From NCBI RefSeq assembly GCF_019097595.1, contig NC_080713.1, positions 13,158,199-13,222,198 on the forward strand: a DNA stretch of 64,000 bases, given 5' to 3'. The position numbers and the translations under genes were made by a program. The notes beneath the pieces are model-generated. The model was given only the letters and a program-made list of their open reading frames with translations. It did no database searches and had not been told where the DNA came from. Source of the DNA: Hemibagrus wyckioides. Its lineage: Eukaryota; Chordata; Actinopteri; Siluriformes; Bagridae. The first letter of the stretch is position 1. The number at the start of each line of letters is the position of its first letter. Shown here piece after piece: positions 34,044 through 45,919 of the stretch.

Positions 34044-36111
34044 ATGAGTGAAGGGAGAAGCCAGCCTACACCAGTTGACATCATAATAGCACAACATAAA
34101 CCTGATGAGAAGTATGTCAGGAAGTGCATGAGGAAATGGCATGACAGGACACAAGGGAAATTACAGTGGCCAGCAGAAGGAACTTTTGATGAAAAAATTT
34201 GTTCAGAAGTGAGAGATGTTGAGACATTGGAGACCAAGCAAAGATGATGACAAATCCAGAGGAAAGAAGTACAGACGATTGGAGATTCTGGAATGGTTCA
34301 TGAGAGAAGGGAAGAGGATCAAAGAAGTAGAGGAGGCAGTAAAACAAGCAATAAGGAAGGAAGAGGAACGGAGTAGAGAAGAGAAGGAAGCTGAAAGACC
34401 ACCTCCTACTTACTGTCCACCACCCAACTACAATGAGCAGAGTGCATGCAGGGGACAAGCGGGAATTTATCCAACTCTATCAAACTCTAAGGGCAAGAAA
34501 AGAGAGTGAAGATTATTTACAGAGGGGAAAGGAACTCAGACTTATGCACTCAACACCAGCAGAAGACAGTGATGGGAGCCGAACCCCAAAGTGTGCGAGT
34601 GAACCTACAGCACCACCTGCATTGAGGGAAGAGTGGGTGAGAAATGAACCAATGGAAGAGAGAAAGAGTATAAACAATACACCATGAACAGAGAGGGCAA
34701 CAGAGTTACCGGATAAACAACCATATGCTGAACAATGGCAAGAAGATCCAGAGAGACACGTTAGAGGTATACTTTACATTGAGCCAAGAGAAGATGCACT
34801 GAAGAGACAAAGGGATGCTAGAGAACAGCAGGTGAAGGATAGCATTCAAGACTTCACACAACAGTTGGAAGATTTAGAAGAGCGACTACAAAACTTGGTT
34901 TCAGCCTTAGAAGAGCATCTGGAACGGGAATGTACACAACCAAGAGCTAAGCTCATCTGAGAGCTAAGGAATCACTCAAAGCACCAAAAAGATTTGGATT
35001 TGATGATGTAGAAGAGGTACGCATGAATCCACTAGTGACAAAAGGAAGGGATGTACAATATGTACCGTGGACATTCATGGACATGTTGGGATTAAGCTTA
35101 CAGTTACCAGTGTAACGGAGGACAGAGATGGATCACAAAGTTTGAAGAGAAAACAGCAGGACATACTCTGTCGATAGGAGATGTGAAAGCTATTCTGGCC
35201 CAAACAATAGGAAAGGCATGTGGAATGAGGTAAGAAAGGCCTACCCAACAAAAATGGACCCAGGACAACTAGAACACATGATTCTGAAGGAAGATGAAAA
35301 TGTGGTGAAATTCATTCATGAATATCAGAATAAATGTAAGGAAGAGACTGGTGGAGCATGGGAAGAGACAGATATGAGCAAGGGATTGTTTAAACTGATG
35401 CTGAAGAAATGTCTACCAGAACAAGTCCAAATCTCATTAGATAACGTGGTAGGTTTAAACTCTATGCCATGGGACACTTACAAAGCGCACGTAATACATT
35501 ATGTGGAACAATACAGAAAGAAGCAGAAGGATGAAAAAACAGCTTCGGAGGCTCTACTGACACAAGTATATAAAACACAACTTGGCGAGCTCACTAGGGC
35601 CAGGCAGAAAGAAAAGGAGAGGGAAAAGGCAGGAAAGATACAAGCCGCAGTAGTCATTCCAGCAGCTCAAGAACTTGTACAGAGTAATCAAACACTGCCA
35701 CAACAAGGACAAGTACTACAACATCCACAGATGATGCAACAACCGCAGGTGGCAGTGCCGAATTCACAGCAGCCTCAGAACAGTGAAATGTACCCGATGG
35801 CCCAGCCAATCAACGTCCACATTGGCGGTGCTCAAGGAAGATTCAGAGGATGTCCAATGAGAGGCCATTGGCAAGGAAGAAGACAACCATGGGAAAGATG
35901 GAGTTCACCACCACAAGGTTATGCGCCAGAGAGCCCTGGAGGGCCTCAAGGACCAAGTTATGCACAAACATCTCCCAATCCTCAATACCAGCAGCCTCAA
36001 CAATCAGAGTGCTGGGGCTGCGGAGGAAGTGGACACATGAGAAGAGACTGTCCACACATGTACCAGCCCCAAATGGGCCCGGGATTGGTGCCCACACCAA
36101 ACTGGAGCTGA
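34044..36111 (+). pseudogene. gag: Retroviral gag (matrix, capsid, nucleocapsid), broken
   Basis: Gag proteins build the particle. The N-terminal matrix-like part (34044-34509) starts MSEGRSQPTP and changes frame near 34216-34247. It carries two PPxY-type late motifs in PPPTYCPPPNY. The capsid lies in fragments from 34680, with a coiled region near 34840-34935 and stops near 34960, 35015 and 35115. The last part (35218-36111) is open: a capsid C-terminal segment, a Gln/Pro-rich linker, and one zinc knuckle CWGCGGSGHMRRDC (CX2CX4HX4C). The frame ends at TGA 36109-36111. Many breaks; not functional. Confidence 0.85.
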
Positions 36112-36716
36112 AGAGGCCCTGAGAAGCCGGAGGGGGAGAACATGCAGTATGCCACCACACTGAATCCAAAACAGGAACCAACTGTTATGGTAACACTTAA
36201 CAATGAGCATCCTTTTCCATTTATGATTGACACAGGTGCCACATACTCATGTATAGGACGCAAAGGCTCGAATCTCCCTCTCGCTCGTAAGACCATAAAG
36301 ACCACAGGAGTCTCACAAATATTACATTTCACAGAGCCACAAGTACTAACACTAGAAGACACCACTCTTGCACTCACCAGCTACACCAGTCAATCTACTG
36401 GGGCGAGATCTTTTGTGTAAATTCAAGGCTAGAATTCAGTGCAGTCCCACAGGTCTCTGGGTGACATTTACAGACAAAACCATAGCTGAACAATACCTTA
36501 TGGTCGAGGCACAGACAGAGATGGAGTGTAGTACAGTATACTGTCTACAGAATGACAATCCTGGAGCATCAGAGTTGCATGCTAGGTATTTACAGTGGAA
36601 ACCATGGATACAGGCCATGCGACCAGATTACAATGAGCCCAAAAGCTCATTACACTGTACCATGTGTTTTGATCCAGACAGAACCAATGAAGAATATGCA
36701 ACACTGTGGTCAGATA
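36112..36716 (+). pseudogene. pro: Retroviral protease and start of pol
   Basis: In the same frame as the end of gag, after one TGA, the sequence runs into an aspartic protease: FMIDTGATYSCIG with the DTGA catalytic motif. A frameshift between about 36368 and 36420 moves the flap/C-terminal part (NLLGRDLLCKF) to another frame. The reading continues toward reverse transcriptase until TA 36715-36716, where Tc1 copy 2 is inserted. Confidence 0.82.
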
Positions 36717-37967
36717 CACTATATTGCCAAAAGTATTCGCTCACCCATCCAAATAATCAGAATCAAGTGTTCCAATCACTTCCATGGCCACAGGTGTATA
36801 AAATCAAGCACCTAGGCATGCTAGGCAATGTTTTTACAAACATTTGTGAAAGAATGGGTCGCTCTCAGGAGCTCAGTGAATTCCAGCGTGGAACTGTGAT
36901 AGGATGCCACCTGTGCAACAAATCCAGTCGTGAAATTTCCTCGCTCCTAAATATTCCACAGTCAACTGTCAGCTGTATTATAAGAACGTGGAAGTGTTTG
37001 GGAACAACAGCAACTCAGCCACGAAGTGGTAGGCCACGTAAACTGACGGAGCGGGGTCAGCGGATGCTGAGGCGCATAGTGCGAAGAGGTCGCCAACTTT
37101 CTGCAGAGTCAATCGCTACAGACCTCCAAACTTCATGTGGCCTTCAGATTAGCTCAAGAACAGTGCGCAGAGAGCTTCATGGAATGGGTTTCCATGGCCG
37201 AGCAGCTGCATCCAAGCCATACATCACCAAGTGCAATGCAAAGCGTCGGATGCAGTGGTGTAAAGCACGCCGCCACTGGACTCTAGAGCAGTGGAGACGC
37301 ATTCTATGGAGTGACGAATCTCACTTCTCCATCTAGCAATCTGATGGACGAGTCTGGGTTTGGCGGTTGCCAGGAGAACGGTACTTGTCTGACTGCATTG
37401 TGCCAAGTGTAAAGTTTGGTGGAGGGGGGATTATGGTGTGGGGTTGTTTTTCAGGAGCTGGGCTTGGCCCCTTAGTTCCAGTGAAAGGAACTCTGAATGC
37501 TTCAGCATACCAAGACATTTTGGACAATTCCATGCTCCCAACTTTGTGGGAACAGTTTGGAGCTGGCCCCTTCCTCTTCCAACATGACTGTGCACCAGTG
37601 CACAAAGCAAGGTCCATAAAGACATGGATGACAGAGTCTGGTGTGGATGAACTTGACTGGCCTGCACAGAGTCCTGACCTCAACCCGATAGAACACCTTC
37701 GAGATGAATTAGAGCGGAGACTGAGAGCCAGGCCTTCTCGTCCAACATCAGTTTGTGACCTCACAAATGCGCTTCTGGAAGAATGGTCAAAAATTCCCAT
37801 AAACACACTCTTAAACCTTGTGGACAGCCTTCCCAGAAGAGTTGAAGCTGTTATAGCTGCAAAGGGTGGACCGACGTCATACTGAACCCTATGGATTAGG
37901 AATGGGACGTCACTTAATTTCATATGCGAGTCAAGGCAGGTGAGCAAATACTTTTGGCAATATAGTG
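36717..37967 (+). mobile_element. Tc1-like element, copy 2 of 3, inserted in pol
   Basis: The termini CACTATATTGCCAAAAGT and the inverse lie between TA duplications (36715-36716 and 37968-37969). The element is in the orientation of the provirus and breaks pol between protease and reverse transcriptase. Confidence 0.95.
36854..37885 (+). pseudogene. Tc1-like transposase, copy 2, one nonsense codon
   Basis: The start is [10 protein letters not shown], and the frame runs to SHFSI then TAG (37334-37336) in place of a Trp codon. The same frame then continues open to GGPTSY and TGA (37885). All three catalytic blocks ([29 protein letters not shown]) are in place. Apart from the nonsense codon it is nearly identical to the open copy at 47382-48413. 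It is inactive unless the stop is suppressed. Confidence 0.92.
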
Positions 37968-37969
37968 TA

Positions 37970-39200
37970 TGTTGGAAGGAAAAATGTTTGATGTAATAAC
38001 AACAGACATCTACAGATGTGGCATTTAAAAATGCGCGCTTTTTTGCACGGCATGCCGTGATTCTGCCTGCATTGTGCCGCGAGACTCTGCGAGTCGGCGC
38101 TTTGGTATTTAAATGCATGTGTTGTACTTCACAGAATTTTCACCAGGTGGCACATGGTACAGAGCCAGAGCACATTATACAGTATAACGCAGTTCTTATA
38201 TATATATATATTTTAATACTTTAATACATATATAGTAATATTTACATTTTAAATAAATATGTATAAATTTACCCGTGACTGTGTGACTGTAAAGCTGCAA
38301 AGTATTTTTATGTGCTTTGTAAATACTTAATTGCGCTGGTGTTTTCCTGCCATCTGCGCATAACTTTTTTTGTTCAACTTTAAAGATGCCTGTGCAAAGA
38401 TAAAAATTAAAATGGAAAACCTCTTGAGATTTAAAAAATTAAGTGGTAGTTATTCCAGAAAAAAGTGAAACTAAATAAAATTGTGACAAAGTAGTAATAT
38501 TTCGCAAATAAAGTTAACACTATGAGAATAAAGTAAAAATCACAAGATTCGTAGAAATGGGATTAAATTCTTAATATTTTGAGAATAATGTCATTATTTA
38601 CATTAATGTGTTTAGAGTGATGAATAATATATTAGGCCCATTTGTGTATAGTGAAATTAATGTATTAATAAAACGACTTAATGCATTAAGCTACGTTGAG
38701 AATACGCATAAAAGTGAAACTTTACTCGTTGCATGCACATCTACAATTACTCTCATTGGTTGGTGATTATTGTTTCGTGCGCAGAGAGCAGCGGAAAAAA
38801 GAATGTTTTTTTGATCTACTTAAATAAATATGATATTTTAAAAATGTCAGAGACCGTCAAACATATTTTTTAATTTTTTAAAATCCACAAGAAAAGCTGA
38901 TGGTGTGCCTGATCAAAAGAGATCCTGAGAAGATGGAACTGCACACATTTTATCAAGATAGTGGGAGACAAAGCGAGTTACACCAGTCAGTAATGCAGGA
39001 CGCAACCACGTCATCAGTGACAGAAACCTCCACTGACCAGATCAATGATACTGAGCACAGTCCTACTAAATTGCATATGGTAGCAGATAGCAGAAAGCAT
39101 ATGGTAGCAGCATGGATGATGCTAGGCCATTTTTAGGTGGGCTTTAGCCCCCCTAACATTTCAACTCAGCCCTCCTAAAATTCTGCCATTCTCCATAAAC
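37970..39200. other. Repeat-derived insert in pol; source unclear
   Basis: The first 30-40 bp may continue pol. After that the DNA is AT-rich and non-retroviral. An open frame at 38900-39136 (DPEKMELHTFYQDS...) resembles the N-terminal tails of hAT-type transposase ORFs in composition only. I cannot name the element. Confidence 0.35.
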
Positions 39201-39207
39201 TCTACAC

Positions 39208-39953
39208 CAGGAACGATTCTAGGATTTTCATTTAAGGGGGGCTCAGCCCCCAATGTGGGTATAATAGTAAAAAAAAAAAAAATTAATTAATTAAAATAAA
39301 GTTTGACTAACAGGGTAGGATGGTAAACTTATTGCAGCATTCCACTGTATTTCATAGATGTGTATAACATTTGAGTACTGAACAAGCCAAATACGAGTCT
39401 TCCTGATCACTCACACACACACACACACTTGTCCTCTGATCCTTGCTCTGTGACGCCACGGTCTGCGGATTGAAGAACGCGCTGAAAGATGGGGAGGAGC
39501 CGAAGAGCCGCCGTTTTCATATGAAATTTGAAGAGGACTGAGGAGATCACCAATTTGTGTACAGTTTATAGAGAATCACATAATTTTTAGGGGGGCTGAT
39601 TAGAAATGGCCTAGTGACACCCATGGTCTACACAAATTGGTGATCTCCTCAGTCCCCTTTAAATTTTATATAAAAACACCGGCAAACTTTGGCTCCTCCC
39701 CGTCTTTCAGCACGTTCTTCAATCCGCAGACCACGGCATCACAGAGTGAGGATCAGAGGACGTGTGTCTGTGTGTGTGTGTTCAGTACTCACACACACAC
39801 ACACCATCCTACTCACACCACACACACACCAATGTTCACCATCCTACCCTGTTAGTCAAACCTTTATTTTAATTTATTTATTTATTTATTTTTACTATTT
39901 ACCCTCATTGGGGGCTGAGCCCCCCTTAAATGAAAATCCTAGAATCACCCCTG
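39208..39953. mobile_element. Palindromic (fold-back) transposable element
   Basis: The arms are inverted copies of each other over about 350 bp each: 'gattctaggattttcattta' at the left pairs with 'aaatgaaaatcctagaatc' at the right, and 'cggtctgcggattgaagaac' with 'gttcttcaatccgcagacc'. They surround a short centre near 39590. CA/GT repeats lie in each arm. The ends (CAGGAACG and CACCCCTG) look hAT-like, but no target duplication is seen. Confidence 0.85.
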
Positions 39954-39959
39954 GCAAAG

Positions 39960-40490
39960 AGTTAAATGGCTTCGACTTGAGGTGTATACACATTCTAATG
40001 TAGCAGGCGTCAGTATTTAGGAACACATATCCTCTGAAATATATTATCGATATGGAACAGAATAATACACGAGACCATTCAGCAACGGGTTAATGTTTAT
40101 AATTGCGCTACCACCGGTTAGTGACGTCATGTTCCGGGAAAACTGAAGTTGTGTGGTTGGTGTCGGTCACAGCGGCGAGAGACAGCTGATTTTGTTCCGG
40201 AAATTATTCATTTACAAATTAAGCATTGTTTGGGGCCAATATCCAGACTTGGACCAGGACCGATTGCAATATTTGAAGGGGTAATGGACCGGTCTTTCTT
40301 TGAGGAAGCTATCATAAAAGAAACCGCCGCCCAATGTAATCACTCAATAAAAACCTTAAAATAATAAAAACGTGGTTGGATTGCATTAAATAAAAAAATA
40401 AACATTACGCAGACTCTTCAGCTTGCTCATCATTTTGGTTAGAAAGTATTAAACCGATTAAACTAACTAAAGACTAGATTGTGACATACA
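39960..40490. other. Unassigned insert sequence within pol
   Basis: It lies between the palindromic element and the minisatellite. One short open frame (40149-40364) has no recognised domain. Probably part of the transposed material that interrupted pol. Confidence 0.35.
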
Positions 40491-40499
40491 AAGGTGAGT

Positions 40500-40795
40500 T
40501 CACAGATAGCAAAATAGGTCTGGCCCAGATCTGGCCCACACAATGCACATACACTTGGCCCACATGCCGCAAAGAATGACGGCCCTTTGCTGGCCCATAT
40601 CTGGTTTGACAGAGGTGGGCCACGCATGGGCCAGCACTGGCCCATACAGCTGGCCCAGATCTGGCCCATACAGCTGGCCCAGATCTAGCCCATACAGCTG
40701 GCCCAGATCTGGCCCATACAATGCACTTACACTTGGCCCACATGCCGCAAAGAATGACGGCCCTTTTCTGGTCCATATCTGGTTTGACAGAGACT
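40500..40795. repeat. Minisatellite of 'ctggcccagatctggcccat' units
   Basis: About four tandem copies of a 24-bp unit (acagctggcccagatctggc...) at about 40635-40715 are flanked by two longer near-identical segments (about 40540-40615 and 40720-40795) sharing 'catgccgcaaagaatgacgg'. The motif itself is palindromic around AGATCT. Confidence 0.88.
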
Positions 40796-42449
40796 TGGGA
40801 CCAATGCTCAAAGAAACCAGCCAAGTACTGGAATGGAAACCGACAATCAATCAGTACATGCATACTTCACAGGATGGAAAGTATATGCGTATTTCTCAGA
40901 AAGGAACAGACACTTTAAGAGCCACACAGACCTTCATAGAAAAGAAAACGTCACCATCCTACCAGTTACTGTTATCAGAAGACAGAGATTCCATGACAGA
41001 CAAACAACCTGACAGAGAAACTGAGGAGCTGTTAACCACAATACCAAGTGCACTTTGGACACAGCATTCAACAGATGTAGGGCTTATTAAATCAGCAGGG
41101 CAGGTTTTGATAAAACTAAAACCAAATGTCAGGTATCCATACCAAAAACAATATCCATTAACACCGCAGGCCCAAGCTGGTATAAGACCCACACTTGAGC
41201 AATTGTTAGAAGCGGGGGTTTTGATTCCAACACACAGTCAATGCAACACTCCGATATTTCCTGTCAGAAAACCCAATTCAGATAAATGGCATCTTGTATA
41301 TGATTTGCGTGCCATAAATCATATTGTTGAAGCAGAAGCACCAGTAGTTCCAGATCCACATACGTTACTCTCCAACATTCCAGGTGATACCAAGTTTTAC
41401 ACAGTCATTGATTTGTGTTCAGCATTTTTCAGCATTCCACTGCATCCAGACTCACAACATTTGTTTGCATTTACTTATAATGGCCAGCAGTACACATACA
41501 CGAGATTACCTCAGGGTTATTGTGAAAGCCCATCAATCTTCAATTGTATAGTAGCTAGGGATCTAGCTTCGTTGGATATTGACAGTCTCCTCCTGACTTA
41601 TGTTGATGATATTTTGATTTGCTGTCCAACCAAAGAGCAGTGTCAGGTAGACTCGCTAAAAGTTTTGAGACTTTTGGCAGAAAACGGACACAAGGTGAGT
41701 AAGGAAAAATTGCAATTCTGTAAACAAGAAGTTGAATATCTGGGAAGAGTTTTGCATGGCACCAGCCGTTAGCTGTCACCTGCACATGTTGAGGCTGTTT
41801 GAAAAGCTCCTAAACCGCAAACAGTTGGCCAAATGTTATCATTTCTAGGCATGGTGGGCTACAGTAGGCAGTGGATAGTAGATTTTGCGTTGAAGGTGTC
41901 TCCACTCTGTGCGTTGATAAAAGCAGCTGATCAGAAGAAGGCGTCATTGTCCTGGACGACAGAAGCAGTTGCAGCCTTTGAACTGTTGGAAGAGGACCTT
42001 TGTACTGCACCAGCACTAGCCAGTCCAGATTATGGTAAGCCATTCTTCCTGTATGTGTCAGAAAAACAGGGATTTACTAATGCTGTTCTAACTCAACAAC
42101 AGGGGCCAGGCAAACAGCCTGTTGTCTACTTCAGCACTAGATTGGATAACATTGAGAGTGGAATGCCGCCGTGTTATCATGGGTTAGCGGCAGCAGCTTT
42201 TGCGTACCAGAAAGCGTCCACCATTACAATGGGCCATCCAACCACATTGTACACAACTCATGCACTACACGCCTTGTTGACTAGCCTGACGTTTGTCATT
42301 AGTCATGCGCGAAAAACTGGTTATGATGTGATTCTGTCCTCACCAGAATTGACCATTCAGAGATGTCAGACAGTCAATCCAGCTGAAAGAATGATGACCC
42401 CATTGGATGGTGAGCCACACGATTGTCAGTTAACGTCAGCTTCTTACTG
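40796..42449 (+). pseudogene. pol: Retroviral reverse transcriptase
   Basis: RT copies viral RNA into DNA. Blocks in order are GVLIPTHSQCNTPIFPV, LVYDLRAINHI, FYTVIDLCSAFFSIPL (first Asp), LPQGYCESPSIFN, and YVDDILICC (catalytic Asp pair, about 41600-41626). The first part is open to TAG at 41770-41772; a TGA follows about 30 bp later. The connection region (41833-42449) then reads MLSFLGMVGYSRQWI...PVVYFSTRLDNI and ends in another TGA. Three stops but few indels. Confidence 0.9.
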
Positions 42450-42985
42450 AAAAGCACATCAAGATCTAGAGAATCAGCCATTGCTGCATTCAGATGTGAC
42501 CTTTTTTGTCGATGGTTCATGCTTTCAAGGTCCGGACAGAAATTTGGCAGGTTATGCTATAGTAGCACCTAGTAACGATTTGACTAGTTTTGTCACCATT
42601 CAGTCTACAGCTGTTGCACAACTGTGTTCTGCACAATTGACTGAGTTACTGAGTTAAGGCACTCGCTGCAGTCTGCAAGCTAGCTGCAGGGAAATCCTGT
42701 ACGATTTTCACAGATTCGCAATATGCTTATGGTGTATGTCATTACTTCGGCCCAACATGGGCTCAGAGAGGGTTGTTAAGAGCAGACGGCACTCCTGTTA
42801 CCCATGGTATGACCTTCACTGATTTGTTGCATGCTATCACTCTGCCAGCTAAATTAGCCATTGTCAAATGTTCAGCACACAAAACAAATGGTTCCTTTGT
42901 GACCCATGGGAACATTGCAGCAGATGAGGCATCTAAGTTAGCGGCATTAGGACACACCAACATTATGCTAGTAACGGACTCTGAG
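42450..42985 (+). pseudogene. pol: Retroviral RNase H domain
   Basis: Motifs are FFVDGSCF (first Asp), AQLTEL (Glu), FTDSQYAYGV (second Asp) and GNIAADEASKLAAL (last Asp). An 8-bp tandem duplication of ctgagtta (42641-42656) shifts the frame after the Glu motif, so the two halves are read in different frames. The domain degrades the RNA strand of the RNA-DNA hybrid. Confidence 0.88.
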
Positions 42986-44221
42986 GGTGAGGACTACCCG
43001 GAAGCAGACTTAACATCCTTAGCCACAGCGCAAAACTCTGCCTCAGTCTACGAGATATCTAAGTGGATAAAAAGGGGGGTGGTTAAAAATGCCCACACAG
43101 GCATCTGGCGTGGTCCTCAGGGACATTTTGTAGCACCTCTTTTGGTTCTCACCTCATTGATTAATGATACGCATGGCTTGAGCCATTGCACAAGGGGGGA
43201 AGTGAATAAAAGGATTCAAAAAGCATGGTGGTCGCCTTATTTGGCCCAGATGGTCGATCACAGGTTAGCGCACTGTGAAATATGTGCAGAATACAACAAC
43301 AGAAAAAGTTTCACAGCACCTATAGGCCATGTACCAGAACCAGACGGACCATTCAGACATCTGATTCTTGATTTCATGGACATGGCTGAGGTGAAGGAGA
43401 AAAAAAAGTATGTCCTGGTGGTGGAGGACAGATTTAGCAGATGGGTTGAGGCACACCCAACAGCTAAAGCAGATGCAGATTCAATGGCTAAATTTTTGTG
43501 CAGAGAGGTAATTCCAGGGTTTGGTATTCCTGATAAAATCAGCTCAGATAGTGGTACTCATTTTGTGAACAACGTGATTTGGAGAGTGTTCCAGTATTTA
43601 AGAATACGGCACAGATTGGGTTGTATCTATCATTCGCAGTCACAGGGAATGGTGGAAAGAGCCAATGGAACATTGAAGGCGAAACTGGCAAAGATTTGTG
43701 AAGCTGGAAAAATGAATTGGGTACAGGCTTTGCCATTAGCATTGATGAGCATGAGAATGCAAACTAACCGAATGATGCATCTAACCCCGCATGAAATGCT
43801 TACTGGATGACCTATGCCTGTACCATATCTATGAGGACCCTACAAGGGCTCTCCACTAGAGCAGCTTGAAAGTGAACTTGGCAACTATGTAAAGCATCTA
43901 ACTGAAATACACCGAGCTATATTCCAACAGGTGAAAGGCGCCACTGAGGGAAGTACGAGCGAAATCGACGAAGAGCTGAGAACTGTGCAGCCAGGTGACT
44001 GGGTGTATGTCAAGGTCTTCAAGAGGAGATGGAATGAGCCAAGGAGGGTTGGGCCACTGAAAGTCGTCTTGGTGACCCCTACAGCCATAAAGGTTGAAGA
44101 TAAGAATGCTTGGTTTCATCTGAATCACTGTTGCAGGGCACCAGATCCAGGGACAGGAGAGAGATGTGAGAGGACGCAAGAACAGGAGCAGGATCCATTG
44201 ATAAGGGAATTCGAGGCGTGA
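42986..44221 (+). pseudogene. pol: Retroviral integrase
   Basis: The integrase inserts viral DNA in the host genome. A zinc-binding HHCC region comes first (THGLSHCTRGEVNK...HCEICAEY, about 43165-43290). The DDE core follows: LILDFMDMAEVK (Asp, about 43360), KISSDSGTHFVNN (Asp, about 43540), QGMVERANGTLK (Glu, about 43650). The core stays open until TGA 43808-43810, with another stop about 20 bp later. The same frame resumes in the C-terminal domain (GDWVYVKVFKRRW...AWFHLNHC) to the TGA at 44219-44221. Confidence 0.9.
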
Positions 44222-44225
44222 AGGC

Positions 44226-45919
44226 ATGATCCATCCATTCCTGCCTCACAACCTCCTTCAGTACAAGCACCTCACCCGCAGAGCAGGGAACACCAACCGT
44301 GGGAGGGCCCTGCAGAACAAGAAGAAGGGGACAACCCAAGGGAAGGGCCTTCACAGTATGATGTGGGAGATGCAGGACCTGCCTATAGAACTAGAGCCCA
44401 TGCATGACGGTGAAGGAAACTGTAATCGACTTGGCAAAACAGACTGGGGTTTGCTGGTACTTGTACTAATAGCACTGATATGTATAGGGTTATGGACGTA
44501 TACACTTCTACGAGTTTTTGGTGATACTGAAAGAATAGACTATGGTGAGCTCCCAGCAACATTACAGCCTAGACTGCGTAGAGACGCTACAAAGCTGATA
44601 AGCCTCGTGAACAGATTCGAGAATTGTGGACAAACAACTTGTTTTACCAGTGGCTGAGTTACACTGCACATGAAGTAGCGAACACCTCATGTATAGTGTG
44701 CCATGATAGAACACCACAAGCTCCCAGTATTATACTGACAAGGGGACCAGAGGGTTGTAACAGTACCAAACACAATTTGCACCACTTATGCCCGTTTGTT
44801 CGTCTCATGCATTCCATATCGTACTCCTATGGCCCAGCTTGACTAAAGAGCTTGAACAGCAAATATGTAGAAATTGAGACAGAAGGACATCCGCCCGCCA
44901 GAGTACATGCGCTCAAGGGACAGAAATACCCATTTTGTTTATGTTCCAGTGGATCACAAGTGTTTGTTGGCAATATTTCAAAGGACTGTGACGAGTCAGC
45001 AAATACAAAAGGACTGAGAAACGGTGTGTGGAGACAATGGAAGACAGACTACATTGAACTGAAACAGCCTGATTTGTCTAATGGAACTAGGCCACTAGCG
45101 GACATCTTCTGGTACTGTGGACATGGAGTCGCCAGACAGACCCTGCCACCCGGGTGGGCAGGGTGCTGCACAACAGTGGTGCTGACAGGAAAACTAACTG
45201 TGTTACAAGAAAAAGAGATAACCATGACAGGTCGGCGAGCTAGACGTGCTGCGGGACAATTTGATAAGAGTGGAGGAAGAGGGGTTCCAGTAGGAGTCCC
45301 TGATGAACATATTGCAATGGGTCGACCAGGAGCAGGGGCATTGACATTCTTTCTTCCATGGGGACAAATCGCAAAAAATGTAAGGTGGATCAACTACATC
45401 TGGTACAATCAACAGCGCTTTATAAATTACACAATACAGGCACTTGACTTGATTCACGACCAACTGCATGCTACTTCTACAATGGCCTTACAGAACAGGT
45501 TTATCTTGGACACTATGAGAGCCCCTGATGAGGGAGTGTGCACTATGTTTGGAGACCAATGTTGTACTTACATTCCAATGCATACTGGACCAGAAGGTAA
45601 CCTGAGTAAGGTACTAAGGCAGATGAAAGATCTTAGAGACGAACATGTAGCGAACACATATAAACCGTCAAATGATTGTTTTTCTTGGTTGTTTTCAAAT
45701 TGGAGGGCCATCATACTTAGACTAGGGACAATTTTGGGAGTAGTTCTGTTGATACTTGTGTTTCTGTTGTGCTGCATAATTCCACTACTTCGTTCTATGA
45801 TTGCACAAATGACACAAACACTGTTTGGTCAATATGTACAGATGACACATGAGATTGAGCCTCCATTCAAGCAAGATAATAGCATTGATGAAATGGACTT
45901 GATAAAATTGGCCGCATGA
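44226..45919 (+). pseudogene. env: Retroviral envelope gene, broken
   Basis: Envelope glycoprotein (surface and transmembrane subunits). The 5' part (44226-44657) has a long N-terminal region with a hydrophobic segment LLVLVLIALICIGLWTYTLL at about residues 75-95, a long leader rather than a short signal peptide. A frameshift lies near 44625-44655. The surface part includes a CIVC (CxxC) motif, and one TGA occurs at about 44840. The last part (44852-45919) holds a furin-like RRARR site (about 45233), a QNRFILD heptad segment, a CTMFGDQCC (CX6CC) motif, and a membrane anchor (ILGVVLLILVFLLCCIIPLL). These are features of gamma/epsilon-type envelopes. Confidence 0.88.

Noticed and set aside
40500..40795. 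CRISPR-like array of short direct repeats
   Set aside because: Repeats are contiguous without unique spacers, and the genome is eukaryotic.
40463..40863. Several minus-strand ORFs rich in WARSGP repeats
   Set aside because: They are translations of the 24-bp minisatellite.
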